Below, piece after piece: positions 1 through 7,428 of a DNA stretch of 14,391 nucleotides. The position numbers and the translations under genes were made by a program. Source of the stretch: Candidatus Aphodoplasma excrementigallinarum (GTDB taxonomy: Bacteria > Bacillota > Clostridia > UBA1381 > UMGS1253). The notes beneath the pieces were generated by a model. It worked only from the letters and a program-made list of their open reading frames with translations. It was not told where the DNA came from and did no database searches. The stretch is taken from the NCBI GenBank assembly GCA_018713805.1, contig DVOF01000118.1, forward strand, positions 1 through 14,391. The letters are read 5' to 3'. Numbering within the stretch: the first letter of the stretch is position 1; the number at the start of each line of letters is the position of its first letter.

Positions 1-22
1 GCCCACGAAACGTGCCGTGGGC
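1..22 (-). terminator. Hairpin downstream of the glucuronyl hydrolase gene, possible terminator
   Basis: GCCCACG (1-7) pairs perfectly with CGTGGGC (16-22) around an 8-nt loop. The hairpin begins 14 nt past the stop codon of the leftward hydrolase gene, a usual place for an intrinsic terminator. The U-tract that would prove it would lie beyond the left edge of the window and cannot be seen. It could instead be a stem serving an unseen gene. Confidence 0.4.
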
Positions 23-36
23 TTTCCCATTCCATT

Positions 37-1167
37 TTACCAGAACAAAACGTCGCCGCCGCGCAGCTTATAAAGCGCCTCCGCAAAATAGAAGTCGCCG
101 TAAATGATCGGGATATGTTTGCCCTTCTCCGGCGCATGGTACGCCTCCGTGCCCATCAGGAGTACCGGGTCCGTCTCCGGGTTAAAGTCGCCGAACTGCT
201 CGCCCATGGCCCGGAGCATTTTAACCGCCGCATTCATGTAAATATTGCTCTCATATTCGCCGACATTCTTGGCAATCTCGATCAGGCCGCACGCCGCAAT
301 CGCGCCCGCGGTCGAGTCATAGAGCACCGGCTCGTCCGGGCTTCTGAAGTCGCAGCGCGGCAGATAGTCGTCGCATACGCAGGAGATGAAGTAGTTCGCC
401 ACGCGCTTCGCCGTGTCGAGGTACTCTTTCTTGCCCGTGTGGATATAGCTGAGCACAAAGCCATAGAGCGCCCAGCTCACGCCGCGCGACCACGACGAGC
501 CGACCTCGTAGCCCTGCCCGCCGAGCGTTTCGAGCACTTCGCCGGTATAGTGGTCGTGTACAACGATGTGGTTGACGCTGCCATCCGGGCGCACATGGTC
601 GCGCATTGCCATGTCCGCGTGCGCCTCCGCCATAAAGCGGTAGCGCGGGTCGCCCGTTTCTTTGCTCGCCCAGTAGAGAAGCGGGATGTTCATCATCGTG
701 TCGATGATCGTCCAGCCGTACTTATCCTCGTTCCACGCGCGCAGAAACCCGCCGCCGATGTTGTAGCGCGCGGCCAGCATGTTCGCCGCATAGAGCGTGC
801 GCGTGCGCGACGCCTCCCCGCCGAACAGGCGGTAGTCCATCCCGCTCGAAATGTGCCACATAAAGCCTACGTCGTGGTGCAGGCCGTTAAAGTCCTTAAA
901 CGCCGCGTCGAGGAGCTTCTCCCCGTTCTGCGCAACCTCTTTGTAGGTATCGTCCTTCGTCCCGCAGTACATCACCCACATCAACCCGGGCCAGAACCCG
1001 TTCGTCCACCACGATGGGCGCGTCTTCATCTGGTCGTCGTGTACGCCGTCCACCGCCGTGTAGGGGATTTTGTCCTTCGACCGCTGCGAAACAACCTTTA
1101 GCTTTTTGTCCAGCTTGTCCCACGTCTCGTCAATCCACTGCCTGTTTTCCTCCAAAATGCCTTTCAT
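37..1167 (-). CDS. Unsaturated glucuronyl hydrolase, glycoside hydrolase family 88
   Basis: This 376-residue protein matches family GH88 in length (Bacillus UGL is about 377 aa) and motifs. Members cleave the 4,5-unsaturated uronic acid from the non-reducing end of oligosaccharides made by polysaccharide lyases (hyaluronan, chondroitin, heparin, gellan or xanthan types) through hydration of the double bond. The two family aspartates are present: Asp99 in HHDVGFMW and Asp156 in IIDTMMN, with an (alpha/alpha)6-barrel pattern including TNGFWPG (55-61) and SSWSRG. There is no signal peptide, so it acts in the cytoplasm on imported oligosaccharides. The start is supported by AGGAGG (1175-1180) a few bases upstream. 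It has its own promoter and no lyase, sulfatase or transporter is visible next to it; partners may lie left of the window. Which glycan it uses cannot be told; GH105 is a less likely alternative. Confidence 0.9.
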   Translation of the reverse strand: MKGILEENRQWIDETWDKLDKKLKVVSQRSKDKIPYTAVDGVHDDQMKTRPSWWTNGFWPGLMWVMYCGTKDDTYKEVAQNGEKLLDAAFKDFNGLHHDVGFMWHISSGMDYRLFGGEASRTRTLYAANMLAARYNIGGGFLRAWNEDKYGWTIIDTMMNIPLLYWASKETGDPRYRFMAEAHADMAMRDHVRPDGSVNHIVVHDHYTGEVLETLGGQGYEVGSSWSRGVSWALYGFVLSYIHTGKKEYLDTAKRVANYFISCVCDDYLPRCDFRSPDEPVLYDSTAGAIAACGLIEIAKNVGEYESNIYMNAAVKMLRAMGEQFGDFNPETDPVLLMGTEAYHAPEKGKHIPIIYGDFYFAEALYKLRGGDVLFW

Positions 1168-1247
1168 ATTGCTTTCCTCCTGTATACGTATCGAATCTTT
1201 TTCATCAAACTATCTGCCGCACGGGTTTGCCACGCAGACACAGTTAA

Positions 1248-1276
1248 ATTTTACTATGTTCGCGCCGCGCTGTCAA
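1248..1276 (-). promoter_or_regulatory. Sigma-A-type promoter of the glucuronyl hydrolase gene
   Basis: Reading leftward, a perfect TTGACA (1271-1276) is followed by a 17-bp spacer and TAAAAT (1248-1253), five of six matches to the -10 consensus. Transcription should start near 1241, giving a leader of roughly 75 nt before the ATG at 1167. The leader has a short palindrome, ATACGTAT (1184-1191), just before the Shine-Dalgarno sequence; its role is unknown. The promoter lies just beyond the ftsK terminator, so the hydrolase is likely its own transcription unit. Confidence 0.75.
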
Positions 1277-1306
1277 TCCTTTCTTTCCCAAAGCGCGGCA
1301 CAAAAT

Positions 1307-1334
1307 AAAAAAGAGAGGGTTCCCCTCTCTTTTT
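1307..1334 (-). terminator. Intrinsic terminator after ftsK/spoIIIE, possibly bidirectional
   Basis: GAGAGGG (1313-1319) pairs with CCCTCTC (1323-1329) over a 3-nt loop. The stem is flanked by six A (1307-1312) and five T (1330-1334), so either strand reads a GC-containing stem followed by a T-run. It sits a few bases beyond the ftsK stop codon, which is where an intrinsic terminator of the leftward yycH-ftsK unit is expected. Confidence 0.85.
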
Positions 1335-1339
1335 ACCGT

Positions 1340-3910
1340 TTATTGCAAGTCCTCCGCGCTCACCAGCACGTTGCGCGGCTTGCTCCCGTCCGCGCCACTG
1401 ATAATGCCGCGCGCCTCCATCTGGTCGATAATACGGCCCGCGCGTGCATAGCCCACGCCAAGCCGGCGCTGTACCATGGAGGTCGATATGCTCCCGGACG
1501 CGACCGCAATCTCGATCGCCTTCGGCAATAGTTCGTCACAGTCCGCGTCGTCCGGCTCCACGCCGACCGTCGCATTGATTTTATCCTTGATATCCTCATC
1601 ATAGCTCGCTTCAGAGGTATCCTTGATAAATTCGACGACGCGCTCCACCTCTTTATCCGAGATGAACGCGCCCTGAATCCGCGTCGGCTTCGACGCGCCC
1701 ATCGGCATAAACAGCATGTCGCCCTTGCCTAAAAGCTTTTCCGCGCCCGCGCTGTCCAAAATCGTCCGGCTGTCAATATGGCTCGACACCGCAAATGCGA
1801 TACGCGACGGGATATTGGCCTTGATGACGCCCGTGATGACGTTGACGCTCGGCCGCTGCGTCGCAATAATCAGGTGCATACCCGCCGCGCGCGCCATTTG
1901 CGCAAGGCGGCAGATCGAATCCTCAATTTCCTTCGGCGCGACCATCATCAAATCGGACAGCTCGTCAATGATGATCACGATTTGTGGCAGCTTTTCCTCG
2001 CCGTCAAGCTCGAGCACTTCATTGTAGCCCGCCAGGTCGCGTACGCCGTTTTCTGCGAACAGATTGTAGCGGCGCGTCATCTCGCTCACTGCCCAGCCGA
2101 GCGCGCCCGACGCCTTCTTCGGGTCGGTCACAACCGGAACGAGCAGGTGCGGAATGCCGTTGTACACGCCAAGCTCCACCACCTTCGGGTCAACCATCAT
2201 CAGCTTAACCTCGTTCGGGTCGGCCTTATATAAAATACTTGTAATAATCGAGTTGATGCAGACCGACTTACCCGAGCCGGTCGCCCCGGCAATCAGCACA
2301 TGCGGCATCTTTGCAATGTCGCCGATGATCGCCTTGCCCGTAATGTCCATCCCAAGCGCGACGGAAAGCTTTGACGGCGCGTTTTTAAACTCGTCCGATT
2401 CAATGACGTCGCGCAGGGCAACGCTTGTCACTTCCTTGTTCGGGACTTCGATCCCGATGGCCGCCTTGCCGGGGATCGGCGCCTCAATCCGCACCGCAGA
2501 CGCGGCAAGGTTTAATGCAATGTCGTCGGACAAATTCGTAATCTTGCTGACCTTTACGCCGACGCTCGGCTGCAACTCATAGCGCGTAACCGTCGGCCCG
2601 CGACTCACCTGCAAAAGCTTGACCTCCACGCCGAAGCTCTTGAGCGTTTCGACGAGCTTGACTGCCGTTTCGCGCAGCTCTTCACGCGAGTCTGCGCCCT
2701 TTTTACTTTTCCCCGGCGCGAGCAGCGTCGTGGGCGGGAATTTGTACGAGATCGGAATCGCTTTCATGTTTTCGTCGAGCTGCCCGCGCAGGTCTGCCTC
2801 CTGCTCGGCAGTAAGGCGCTCGACCCGCTTTGGCTTGTCAGAGCGCGGCTCCGCCGCCTCCGGCTCGGGTGTAGGCGCGCCGTACGGCTCGCCCCCGGTG
2901 GCCTCAGCCTCAAAAGGCGGCAGCGCCTCGTCCTCTCCCAAAAGCTCGGACGCAGGAATCACCTCTTCCGGCTCCGGCGCGCTCATCTTTTTTGCGATCG
3001 CGTCGAACACCGGGATGTCAAACTCCACATCTGCCCCCGGCTCAGCCGGCGTGCTGCTCCCCGCAAGTGGTTCCTCTATAATTTCCGGCTCCTTTTTCTT
3101 CTTTTTCCGGCTCTTCGTTTCCTTTTCAAATATCTCGCCCGTGTCCGTGTCCACATCAAAGTCTATCGTCTTCTGCACGAGCGGGCGCAGCCGCTCATCC
3201 GCCGCATCCACGGCCGAGTTTACGGCGCGGCGCGCACGGCGGCCAATCTCATACGATTCCTCGGCGCGGATTTCCTGCGCCTCGCGCTGCGCACCCTTGA
3301 AAAAGCCAACCAAAATACGCACCGGCGACAGCTTGATCAAAAACATAAGCAGTACAAGCGTCAGCGTAATAAAGATGATTGCACAAATCCACTTCCCGAC
3401 CGCGCCGATCAACGGGTTGGCGATCATGGCGCCGAGCAGGCCGCCGCCCGTGCCGGTCCTGTTCGCCATCTCAAACGCCTCAAACAGGCTGCTGTTCGTT
3501 CCATTTGTCCCAAAGGTCTGCCACAGGATGCTGACGCACAGCATAATCAATATTGACAAAGACAGCTTCAGATACAACCGGTTATAGTCACGCCGCACCA
3601 TCAAGTATACGGCGCACCCAATCACAAAGACCGGTATGGCCATCGCCGCATAGCCGAACAGCCCCACAAGCACATAGCGGACTGCGTCGCCGACGTAGCC
3701 GCCATAGGGCGTGTAAAGACATACGCCAAACAGCAGGCCCAGCGCAATGATCAGGATGCCCGACAGCTCAAAGTAGCGCGCCGGTTCAGCCTGCTTCGCC
3801 GACCCACGCGCAGAGGTAGATTTTGCCGTATTCTTTTTCCTGCTTGTCCCGCTCTTTGCCGCGCCCGCGCGGCGCGGCGGCGTTTTTTTGTTTGCTGCCT
3901 GCCGTGGCAT
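1340..3910 (-). CDS. ftsK: DNA translocase FtsK/SpoIIIE
   Basis: This 856-residue protein has the full FtsK/SpoIIIE layout. A basic Lys/Arg/Ser-rich N-terminus (1-45) is followed by hydrophobic membrane segments between about 49 and 192, then a charged, Glu/Pro-rich linker (about 205-385). The motor follows, with Walker A GATGSGKS (542-549) and Walker B IVIIIDELSDL with Asp649-Glu650. The last 64 residues form the winged-helix gamma domain (GYARAGRIIDQME), which in the family reads polar DNA motifs (KOPS/SRS). It pumps chromosomal DNA through the division or sporulation septum using ATP. The gene starts 12 nt after the yycH-like stop, with GAGGG as ribosome binding site in that gap, so the two are probably co-transcribed and translationally coupled. 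A terminator follows directly. Whether this is the vegetative (SftA/FtsK) or sporulation (SpoIIIE) paralogue cannot be decided here; the membrane anchor favours the SpoIIIE/FtsK type over soluble SftA. Confidence 0.97.
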   Translation of the reverse strand: MPRQAANKKTPPRRAGAAKSGTSRKKNTAKSTSARGSAKQAEPARYFELSGILIIALGLLFGVCLYTPYGGYVGDAVRYVLVGLFGYAAMAIPVFVIGCAVYLMVRRDYNRLYLKLSLSILIMLCVSILWQTFGTNGTNSSLFEAFEMANRTGTGGGLLGAMIANPLIGAVGKWICAIIFITLTLVLLMFLIKLSPVRILVGFFKGAQREAQEIRAEESYEIGRRARRAVNSAVDAADERLRPLVQKTIDFDVDTDTGEIFEKETKSRKKKKKEPEIIEEPLAGSSTPAEPGADVEFDIPVFDAIAKKMSAPEPEEVIPASELLGEDEALPPFEAEATGGEPYGAPTPEPEAAEPRSDKPKRVERLTAEQEADLRGQLDENMKAIPISYKFPPTTLLAPGKSKKGADSREELRETAVKLVETLKSFGVEVKLLQVSRGPTVTRYELQPSVGVKVSKITNLSDDIALNLAASAVRIEAPIPGKAAIGIEVPNKEVTSVALRDVIESDEFKNAPSKLSVALGMDITGKAIIGDIAKMPHVLIAGATGSGKSVCINSIITSILYKADPNEVKLMMVDPKVVELGVYNGIPHLLVPVVTDPKKASGALGWAVSEMTRRYNLFAENGVRDLAGYNEVLELDGEEKLPQIVIIIDELSDLMMVAPKEIEDSICRLAQMARAAGMHLIIATQRPSVNVITGVIKANIPSRIAFAVSSHIDSRTILDSAGAEKLLGKGDMLFMPMGASKPTRIQGAFISDKEVERVVEFIKDTSEASYDEDIKDKINATVGVEPDDADCDELLPKAIEIAVASGSISTSMVQRRLGVGYARAGRIIDQMEARGIISGADGSKPRNVLVSAEDLQ

Positions 3911-3922
3911 TCCTTCACCCTC

Positions 3923-5377
3923 TTATTTTTTGTATCCCTGTGTTCCTTCCTGCTTCAAAAACCAGACCGCCTGCTTTTCCCCATTGCCGCCGTCGTCGTC
4001 ATACGCAACGAACACCGCCTCGATCTGCTTTCCGCGTTCTTCTATATCTGTGATTCCTTCAAATATCTGATCGACCGCGTCATAGGTCGACTCGACCAGC
4101 ATGTCGCGGCCTGCCGGCGCATACGAGCGCAGGACGTGGGTATAGCTTTTCACATAGCCGCCTTCAATCTCCATGCGGACCGCATTGCTTCCTGCATATG
4201 CGCCGCCCAGCATCACCGGGGTTCCCTGATGCATATAGTCGAAGGTAACGACATAGCTTCCTTCGTTTTCTTCAAAGCCGCTTAGGTACAGCTTTGTCCC
4301 TTCCCCGCTAGAAATCGCATTCATCACGCCGACCGGGATTTGCGCCCCTTCTGTCAGGACGTCCGCCGCGGACGGCTGGCCCGCTGTGAGCCCCTCTACG
4401 GCAAGCCCTCTGCTGCCCGCAACCGTCGTATAGGTCAAAACGCCGTCCAATGTAATTTTGAGCGTAGACTGGCTCTGAACAAATGTCAGGCTCCCATCGG
4501 CGTCGGTATAACGCCGCACCGTTTTCGGATTAATGGAAAACACCCGCAAAAGCTTGTCGACCGCATAGGCGTCAATGCTCATTTCCTCAGCCTGGAATAC
4601 CGGGTTTTCCGCAGTCAGGACCGGGTACTGCGCCCTTTCCTGGTTCAATACCAGATATGGCGCATAAACGGCCTCCCACGCCATCCCCGGCGGCGCATTC
4701 AGGTTATTCATGAACGAAAACTGCCGGTACGGGCTTGCATCCTCAGCCAGGATGGAAAGGTTTGTGAGCAGTTCCTCCTTATCCAGTCCCGTCGATATCT
4801 TATAAAACGCGCCTGTTTCCTCGTCCGCGGCATAGACCGACACCCCGGCAATCACGCTTTCCTCCGGCGTTATGATGAACCGGCGCACCTTCTGCGCCGT
4901 TTCAGCAAGCGGCGAGGCGGACACGCCGAGCACCTGCGAGAAGGTAGCGGAATCATAGGTCACGCCGTAATCGACATACAGCCCGCGCGTAAACAGCGCC
5001 CTCTGCCAGTCGTCCTCCGTAACCTGCGTTATGCTCCTTGCCTCCTTCGTCAGCGCATAGGTGATCGTAGCTGAGATATAGTCGTTGATCAGCTCAAAGC
5101 TCTCGCTCGATTCGTTCACGACAGCCATGACATGGTCCATATCCTTGACCGTGTAAGCCGCGAGCGTAATGGGCTCAAGCACGCTCGCCTGTCCGGCTTC
5201 CTTCTCCTGCGCGCCAAAAAAGCCCGCAACCGTTTCAAGCGCGGAAGCGCGGATATTTACAAAAAAGTTATACCCCTCCGGCCACAGCTTTTCATTGAAC
5301 CATATCTGGCTCGTGAGCAGGAGGCTGCTGATAACCAAAGCAGAAAGTATCAGGCTTTTGATCCGTTCTTTTTTCAT
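3923..5377 (-). CDS. yycH: YycH (WalH)-like membrane-anchored regulatory protein
   Basis: The 484-residue product begins with a short basic stretch and one hydrophobic segment (about 8-24). The order IKSLILSALVISSLLLTSQIW closely resembles the N-terminal anchor of YycH proteins as I recall them. The rest has no further membrane segment and should lie outside the cell. Length is near that of Bacillus YycH (about 455). In Bacillus and Staphylococcus, YycH and YycI bind the sensor kinase WalK and modulate WalRK, the essential system for peptidoglycan hydrolase genes. Here no walR, walK or yycI is adjacent; ftsK follows after 12 nt instead. The start is fixed by GGAGGG about 7 nt upstream. A consensus -35 (5421-5426) and a palindrome (5457-5492) lie upstream. 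Family assignment rests on the N-terminal pattern, topology and length; it could be another anchored extracytoplasmic protein. Confidence 0.62.
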   Translation of the reverse strand: MKKERIKSLILSALVISSLLLTSQIWFNEKLWPEGYNFFVNIRASALETVAGFFGAQEKEAGQASVLEPITLAAYTVKDMDHVMAVVNESSESFELINDYISATITYALTKEARSITQVTEDDWQRALFTRGLYVDYGVTYDSATFSQVLGVSASPLAETAQKVRRFIITPEESVIAGVSVYAADEETGAFYKISTGLDKEELLTNLSILAEDASPYRQFSFMNNLNAPPGMAWEAVYAPYLVLNQERAQYPVLTAENPVFQAEEMSIDAYAVDKLLRVFSINPKTVRRYTDADGSLTFVQSQSTLKITLDGVLTYTTVAGSRGLAVEGLTAGQPSAADVLTEGAQIPVGVMNAISSGEGTKLYLSGFEENEGSYVVTFDYMHQGTPVMLGGAYAGSNAVRMEIEGGYVKSYTHVLRSYAPAGRDMLVESTYDAVDQIFEGITDIEERGKQIEAVFVAYDDDGGNGEKQAVWFLKQEGTQGYKK

Positions 5378-5396
5378 CGCAAACCCTCCTGCTTCC

Positions 5397-5426
5397 AGTT
5401 TACCGTTCTTTCCTTCACTTTGTCAA
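5397..5426 (-). promoter_or_regulatory. Candidate promoter for the yycH-ftsK unit
   Basis: On the minus strand TTGACA (5421-5426) is a perfect -35, followed after 18 bp by TAAACT (5397-5402), only four of six matches to the -10 consensus. A start near 5390 would leave a very short leader with the Shine-Dalgarno sequence almost at its 5' end. An alternative -10, TATAAT (5470-5475), lies in the loop of the upstream inverted repeat. One of the two may drive the operon; the sequence does not decide. Confidence 0.3.
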
Positions 5427-5456
5427 GAGCTTCGACCGTAAAACCCGTAAACAGAC

Positions 5457-5492
5457 ACAAATATCGCAAATTATACAATTTGCGATATTTGT
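5457..5492 (-). repeat. Perfect inverted repeat, 16-bp arms with 4-nt loop
   Basis: ACAAATATCGCAAATT (5457-5472) is followed by ATAC and then its exact reverse complement (5477-5492). It lies 35 nt past the stop of the leftward secreted-protein gene and 80 nt before the yycH start. The stem is AT-rich (4 G/C pairs in 16), and the minus-strand sequence after it is not a clean U-run (GTCTGTTTAC), so it is an unusual terminator. On the minus strand a perfect TATAAT (5470-5475) spans the loop, so it may instead be an operator or promoter element for yycH-ftsK. Confidence 0.75.
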
Positions 5493-5526
5493 TAAAGTTT
5501 TATTTACTTGTTATCAAGCGCAGCCC

Positions 5527-5997
5527 TTACCAGCTGAATATATCGCCGACCGAAAGGCCGTTGATCCGGTCAAGCTGGCTCTGCGACAGACGTGTGATAT
5601 CAATATCGATGATCTGGCGTTCGCTGTTGTTCTCCGCGTATACGCGCATCTTGTTGCCGCCTTCTACCAACTCGATCGATACGACATAAACGCCGCTCGC
5701 GCCAATCGTACCGGAAAGCAGGTAACCGCCCTGGTATACCTTGTAGAAGTTCCCGTCATAGTTGCTCTTCCTGTAAATCGTTACGTCAACGCCGGGAACG
5801 CCCCCCGCCGTAACCGTGTATGTACGCTCCGAAGTCGTCGCGGACAGGGAAGCCGGCTTCTTAATGTAAATCAGCGAATTGGAATTGCCCGTCTCCCACT
5901 GCGACAGCGAATACGGCGCCGCAAATGCACACATGGCGCTCAGCATCGAGACAGCCATAACAGCACATACCGCCATCATGATTTTTTTCTTCATCAT
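5527..5997 (-). CDS. Small secreted protein with Ig-like beta fold, function unknown
   Basis: I chose the ATG at 5997 because AAGGAGG (6009-6015) lies 11 nt upstream; the open frame extends to 6057 but those 20 extra residues (Gly/Pro-rich) would have no ribosome binding site and would precede the signal peptide. The 156-residue product starts MMKKKIMMAVC, has a hydrophobic core and a signal-peptidase site after AFA (about residue 26), leaving about 130 residues. The mature part is rich in alternating hydrophobic strands (TYTVTAGG, VDVTIYRK, YVVSIELVEGG, NKMRVYAEN), like one bacterial Ig-like domain. It has no cysteine, LPXTG or obvious enzyme motif. A WalR-type box overlaps its promoter, suggesting a wall-related role by inference. 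I do not recognise the family. Confidence 0.85.
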   Translation of the reverse strand: MMKKKIMMAVCAVMAVSMLSAMCAFAAPYSLSQWETGNSNSLIYIKKPASLSATTSERTYTVTAGGVPGVDVTIYRKSNYDGNFYKVYQGGYLLSGTIGASGVYVVSIELVEGGNKMRVYAENNSERQIIDIDITRLSQSQLDRINGLSVGDIFSW

Positions 5998-6008
5998 CTT
6001 CTCAAAAA

Positions 6009-6015
6009 CCTCCTT
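6009..6015 (-). promoter_or_regulatory. Ribosome binding site that sets the start of the secreted protein
   Basis: AAGGAGG on the minus strand lies 11 nt before the ATG at 5997. A longer frame beginning at 6057 has no comparable site, so this element fixes translation directly in front of the signal peptide. Confidence 0.8.
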
Positions 6016-6096
6016 ATTGGATTTACCCGGCTGCCCGGGCATGCCCGTTTCATTCAAACAGTACAGAACCCCATACTGATTTTGATTCCTGTTTTT

Positions 6097-6102
6097 ATTA
6101 TA
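6097..6102 (-). promoter_or_regulatory. -10 element of the secreted-protein gene
   Basis: A perfect TATAAT on the minus strand lies about 100 nt before the start codon. No TTGACA-like hexamer is found at 16-18 bp; that position (about 6120-6125, ACACAA) is instead inside the WalR-type box. A strong -10 with a poor -35 overlapped by a response-regulator box is typical of an activator-dependent promoter. Confidence 0.55.
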
Positions 6103-6112
6103 CTATAGGAAT

Positions 6113-6129
6113 ATTACACTTGTGTTACA
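6113..6129 (-). promoter_or_regulatory. WalR (YycF)-type direct-repeat binding site
   Basis: The minus strand reads TGTAAC-ACAAG-TGTAAT, an exact match to the published WalR/YycF pattern TGTWAH-N5-TGTWAH: two half sites on the same face, 11 bp apart. It sits over the -35 position of the promoter at 6097-6102. I looked for the same pattern in the other intergenic regions of this window and did not find it. The motif is short and could be chance, but its position and the nearby yycH-like gene support it. Confidence 0.6.
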
Positions 6130-6153
6130 GACTGATTAATTGCATATGACATT

Positions 6154-7428
6154 TTACGCCTGCGGCGTCTCCGGCGGCGTAGGCGAGACGGAAGGCGGCG
6201 GAGACGGAGAACTGGAAGCCTGACCGGCTGCTGTGCTCACCATGACTTCTACGGCCGGCTCTCCCACCAGGGCGATGCCCTCCGGCAGGTCAAACTCAAG
6301 CGGCAGCGTATAGGTCCCCTCCGCGAGGCTGGAAACGTCCACCTCTGCGCTCGGCGAAAAGAGATTCAGGGCGCTTTCCGCGCCGCGGAACGTAACGGAC
6401 ACCGGAAGCCCCGCTGCAGTATACTGCATGCCGCTTTCCGCATTCTGGAACGTGACATTATCGACCGTAAACGTCCGGTCGACCGTCTGTTCAATGTCTA
6501 TCGCAACCTCAACCTCCGTCACGGAGTAAATGTTGGTAATCCCTTCCGGGATGATGAGGCGGGCGCGTACCGTCCCGCTCCCCGTGAGGCCGGAAACGTC
6601 GATTGGCTCTGTCAATACGCTGGTTATACTGTCGATCGCTCCATCCCTGCTGCCGAGCCGCACGGTCGCCGGCGATACGATATGGGAAGCAACCACATAT
6701 CCTTCCGGCAGCGTCCCGCCGTACTGCACCTCAACCGCAACGTCCTTCGTATGATAGACAGACGGAACGACGGACACCACGTCCGTATTCACCCGCAGGT
6801 TCACGTTGTCCGTCAGGTCGCTGCCGTCCGTGGCAATCAGCCTGTATTCCTGAACAATGTTCTCCCCATCGGACAGCGCCCCCGCATCCAGCGTCACTGA
6901 CGCGGACTGCACGCGCCCCACAACCGAGGCAGGACCCGATACGGTAATCGTTTCCGGAGATACGCTCGCCTGTACGGAAGTAGACGGTTCGCGCGGGCTG
7001 CCGGAATACTTGACCTCGACGGGCACCTCAACCTGTCTCAGCTCTTCTACTGTAACCTGCATCGTATAAGGCCTTTTATCTGTAATGGAAACGTCGCTGA
7101 CCGGCAGGTTCGTTTCAATCAAAACATTGTATTCCCCGGCGCGCAGCTCCGGCACCGTGACGGTTGCAGACACATTTCCGCTGTCTACCCGTCCGATGGA
7201 CAGCCGCCGTCCCCGCACCGTAATATCGACCGTCGGCTCCCGCTCGCTCTTCAAAATGACGAGCCCCTGGCTTTCCAGCTCGGCCTCATTTGCGTATGAT
7301 ACTGTGATTCCCGTAACCGTTTTTGTGCTTTCCGGGTTCTGGTTGTAAACCACAAACGCCCAGAGCAAAATGGCTATCAAAACGGAATAAATCCGGAAGG
7401 CGGTGTCGCTGCTGAATGCTTTTTTCAT
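6154..7428 (-). CDS. cdaR: CdaR, YbbR-domain regulator of the c-di-AMP synthase
   Basis: The 424-residue product has one N-terminal membrane anchor (about 9-27, ending in AFVVYNQNPESTKTV, typical of YbbR proteins) and then about four YbbR repeats of 80-95 residues each (roughly 34-118, 122-213, 218-310, 317-397). Each shows the VPVEVKYSG / VTVSGPASVVG-like strands, with SPETITVSGP and SPATVRLGS as repeated patterns. The tail (about 400-424) is Pro/Ser-rich and probably disordered. CdaR binds CdaA from outside the membrane and modulates c-di-AMP synthesis. Its ATG overlaps the cdaA stop codon by 4 nt (ATGA), so the two are translationally coupled. In many Firmicutes glmM follows; here it does not, and the small secreted-protein gene is next, with its own promoter. 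Confidence 0.93.
   Translation of the reverse strand: MKKAFSSDTAFRIYSVLIAILLWAFVVYNQNPESTKTVTGITVSYANEAELESQGLVILKSEREPTVDITVRGRRLSIGRVDSGNVSATVTVPELRAGEYNVLIETNLPVSDVSITDKRPYTMQVTVEELRQVEVPVEVKYSGSPREPSTSVQASVSPETITVSGPASVVGRVQSASVTLDAGALSDGENIVQEYRLIATDGSDLTDNVNLRVNTDVVSVVPSVYHTKDVAVEVQYGGTLPEGYVVASHIVSPATVRLGSRDGAIDSITSVLTEPIDVSGLTGSGTVRARLIIPEGITNIYSVTEVEVAIDIEQTVDRTFTVDNVTFQNAESGMQYTAAGLPVSVTFRGAESALNLFSPSAEVDVSSLAEGTYTLPLEFDLPEGIALVGEPAVEVMVSTAAGQASSSPSPPPSVSPTPPETPQA

Noticed and set aside
115..1101. Long plus-strand open frame of 328 codons opposite the glucuronyl hydrolase
   Set aside because: It is antisense to a clear GH88 gene, its translation is Arg/Val/His-rich low-complexity, and it has no ribosome binding site; such frames are common opposite GC-rich genes.
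2619..3587. Plus-strand open frame of 322 codons opposite ftsK
   Set aside because: Ser/Gly-rich translation mirroring the ftsK linker; no motif, no ribosome binding site.
4340..5074. Plus-strand open frame opposite the yycH-like gene
   Set aside because: Arg-rich shadow frame without initiation signals or domains.
5490..5514. TGTTAA and TGTTAT as a second WalR box near yycH
   Set aside because: The half sites are 19 bp apart instead of 11, so they do not fit TGTWAH-N5-TGTWAH.
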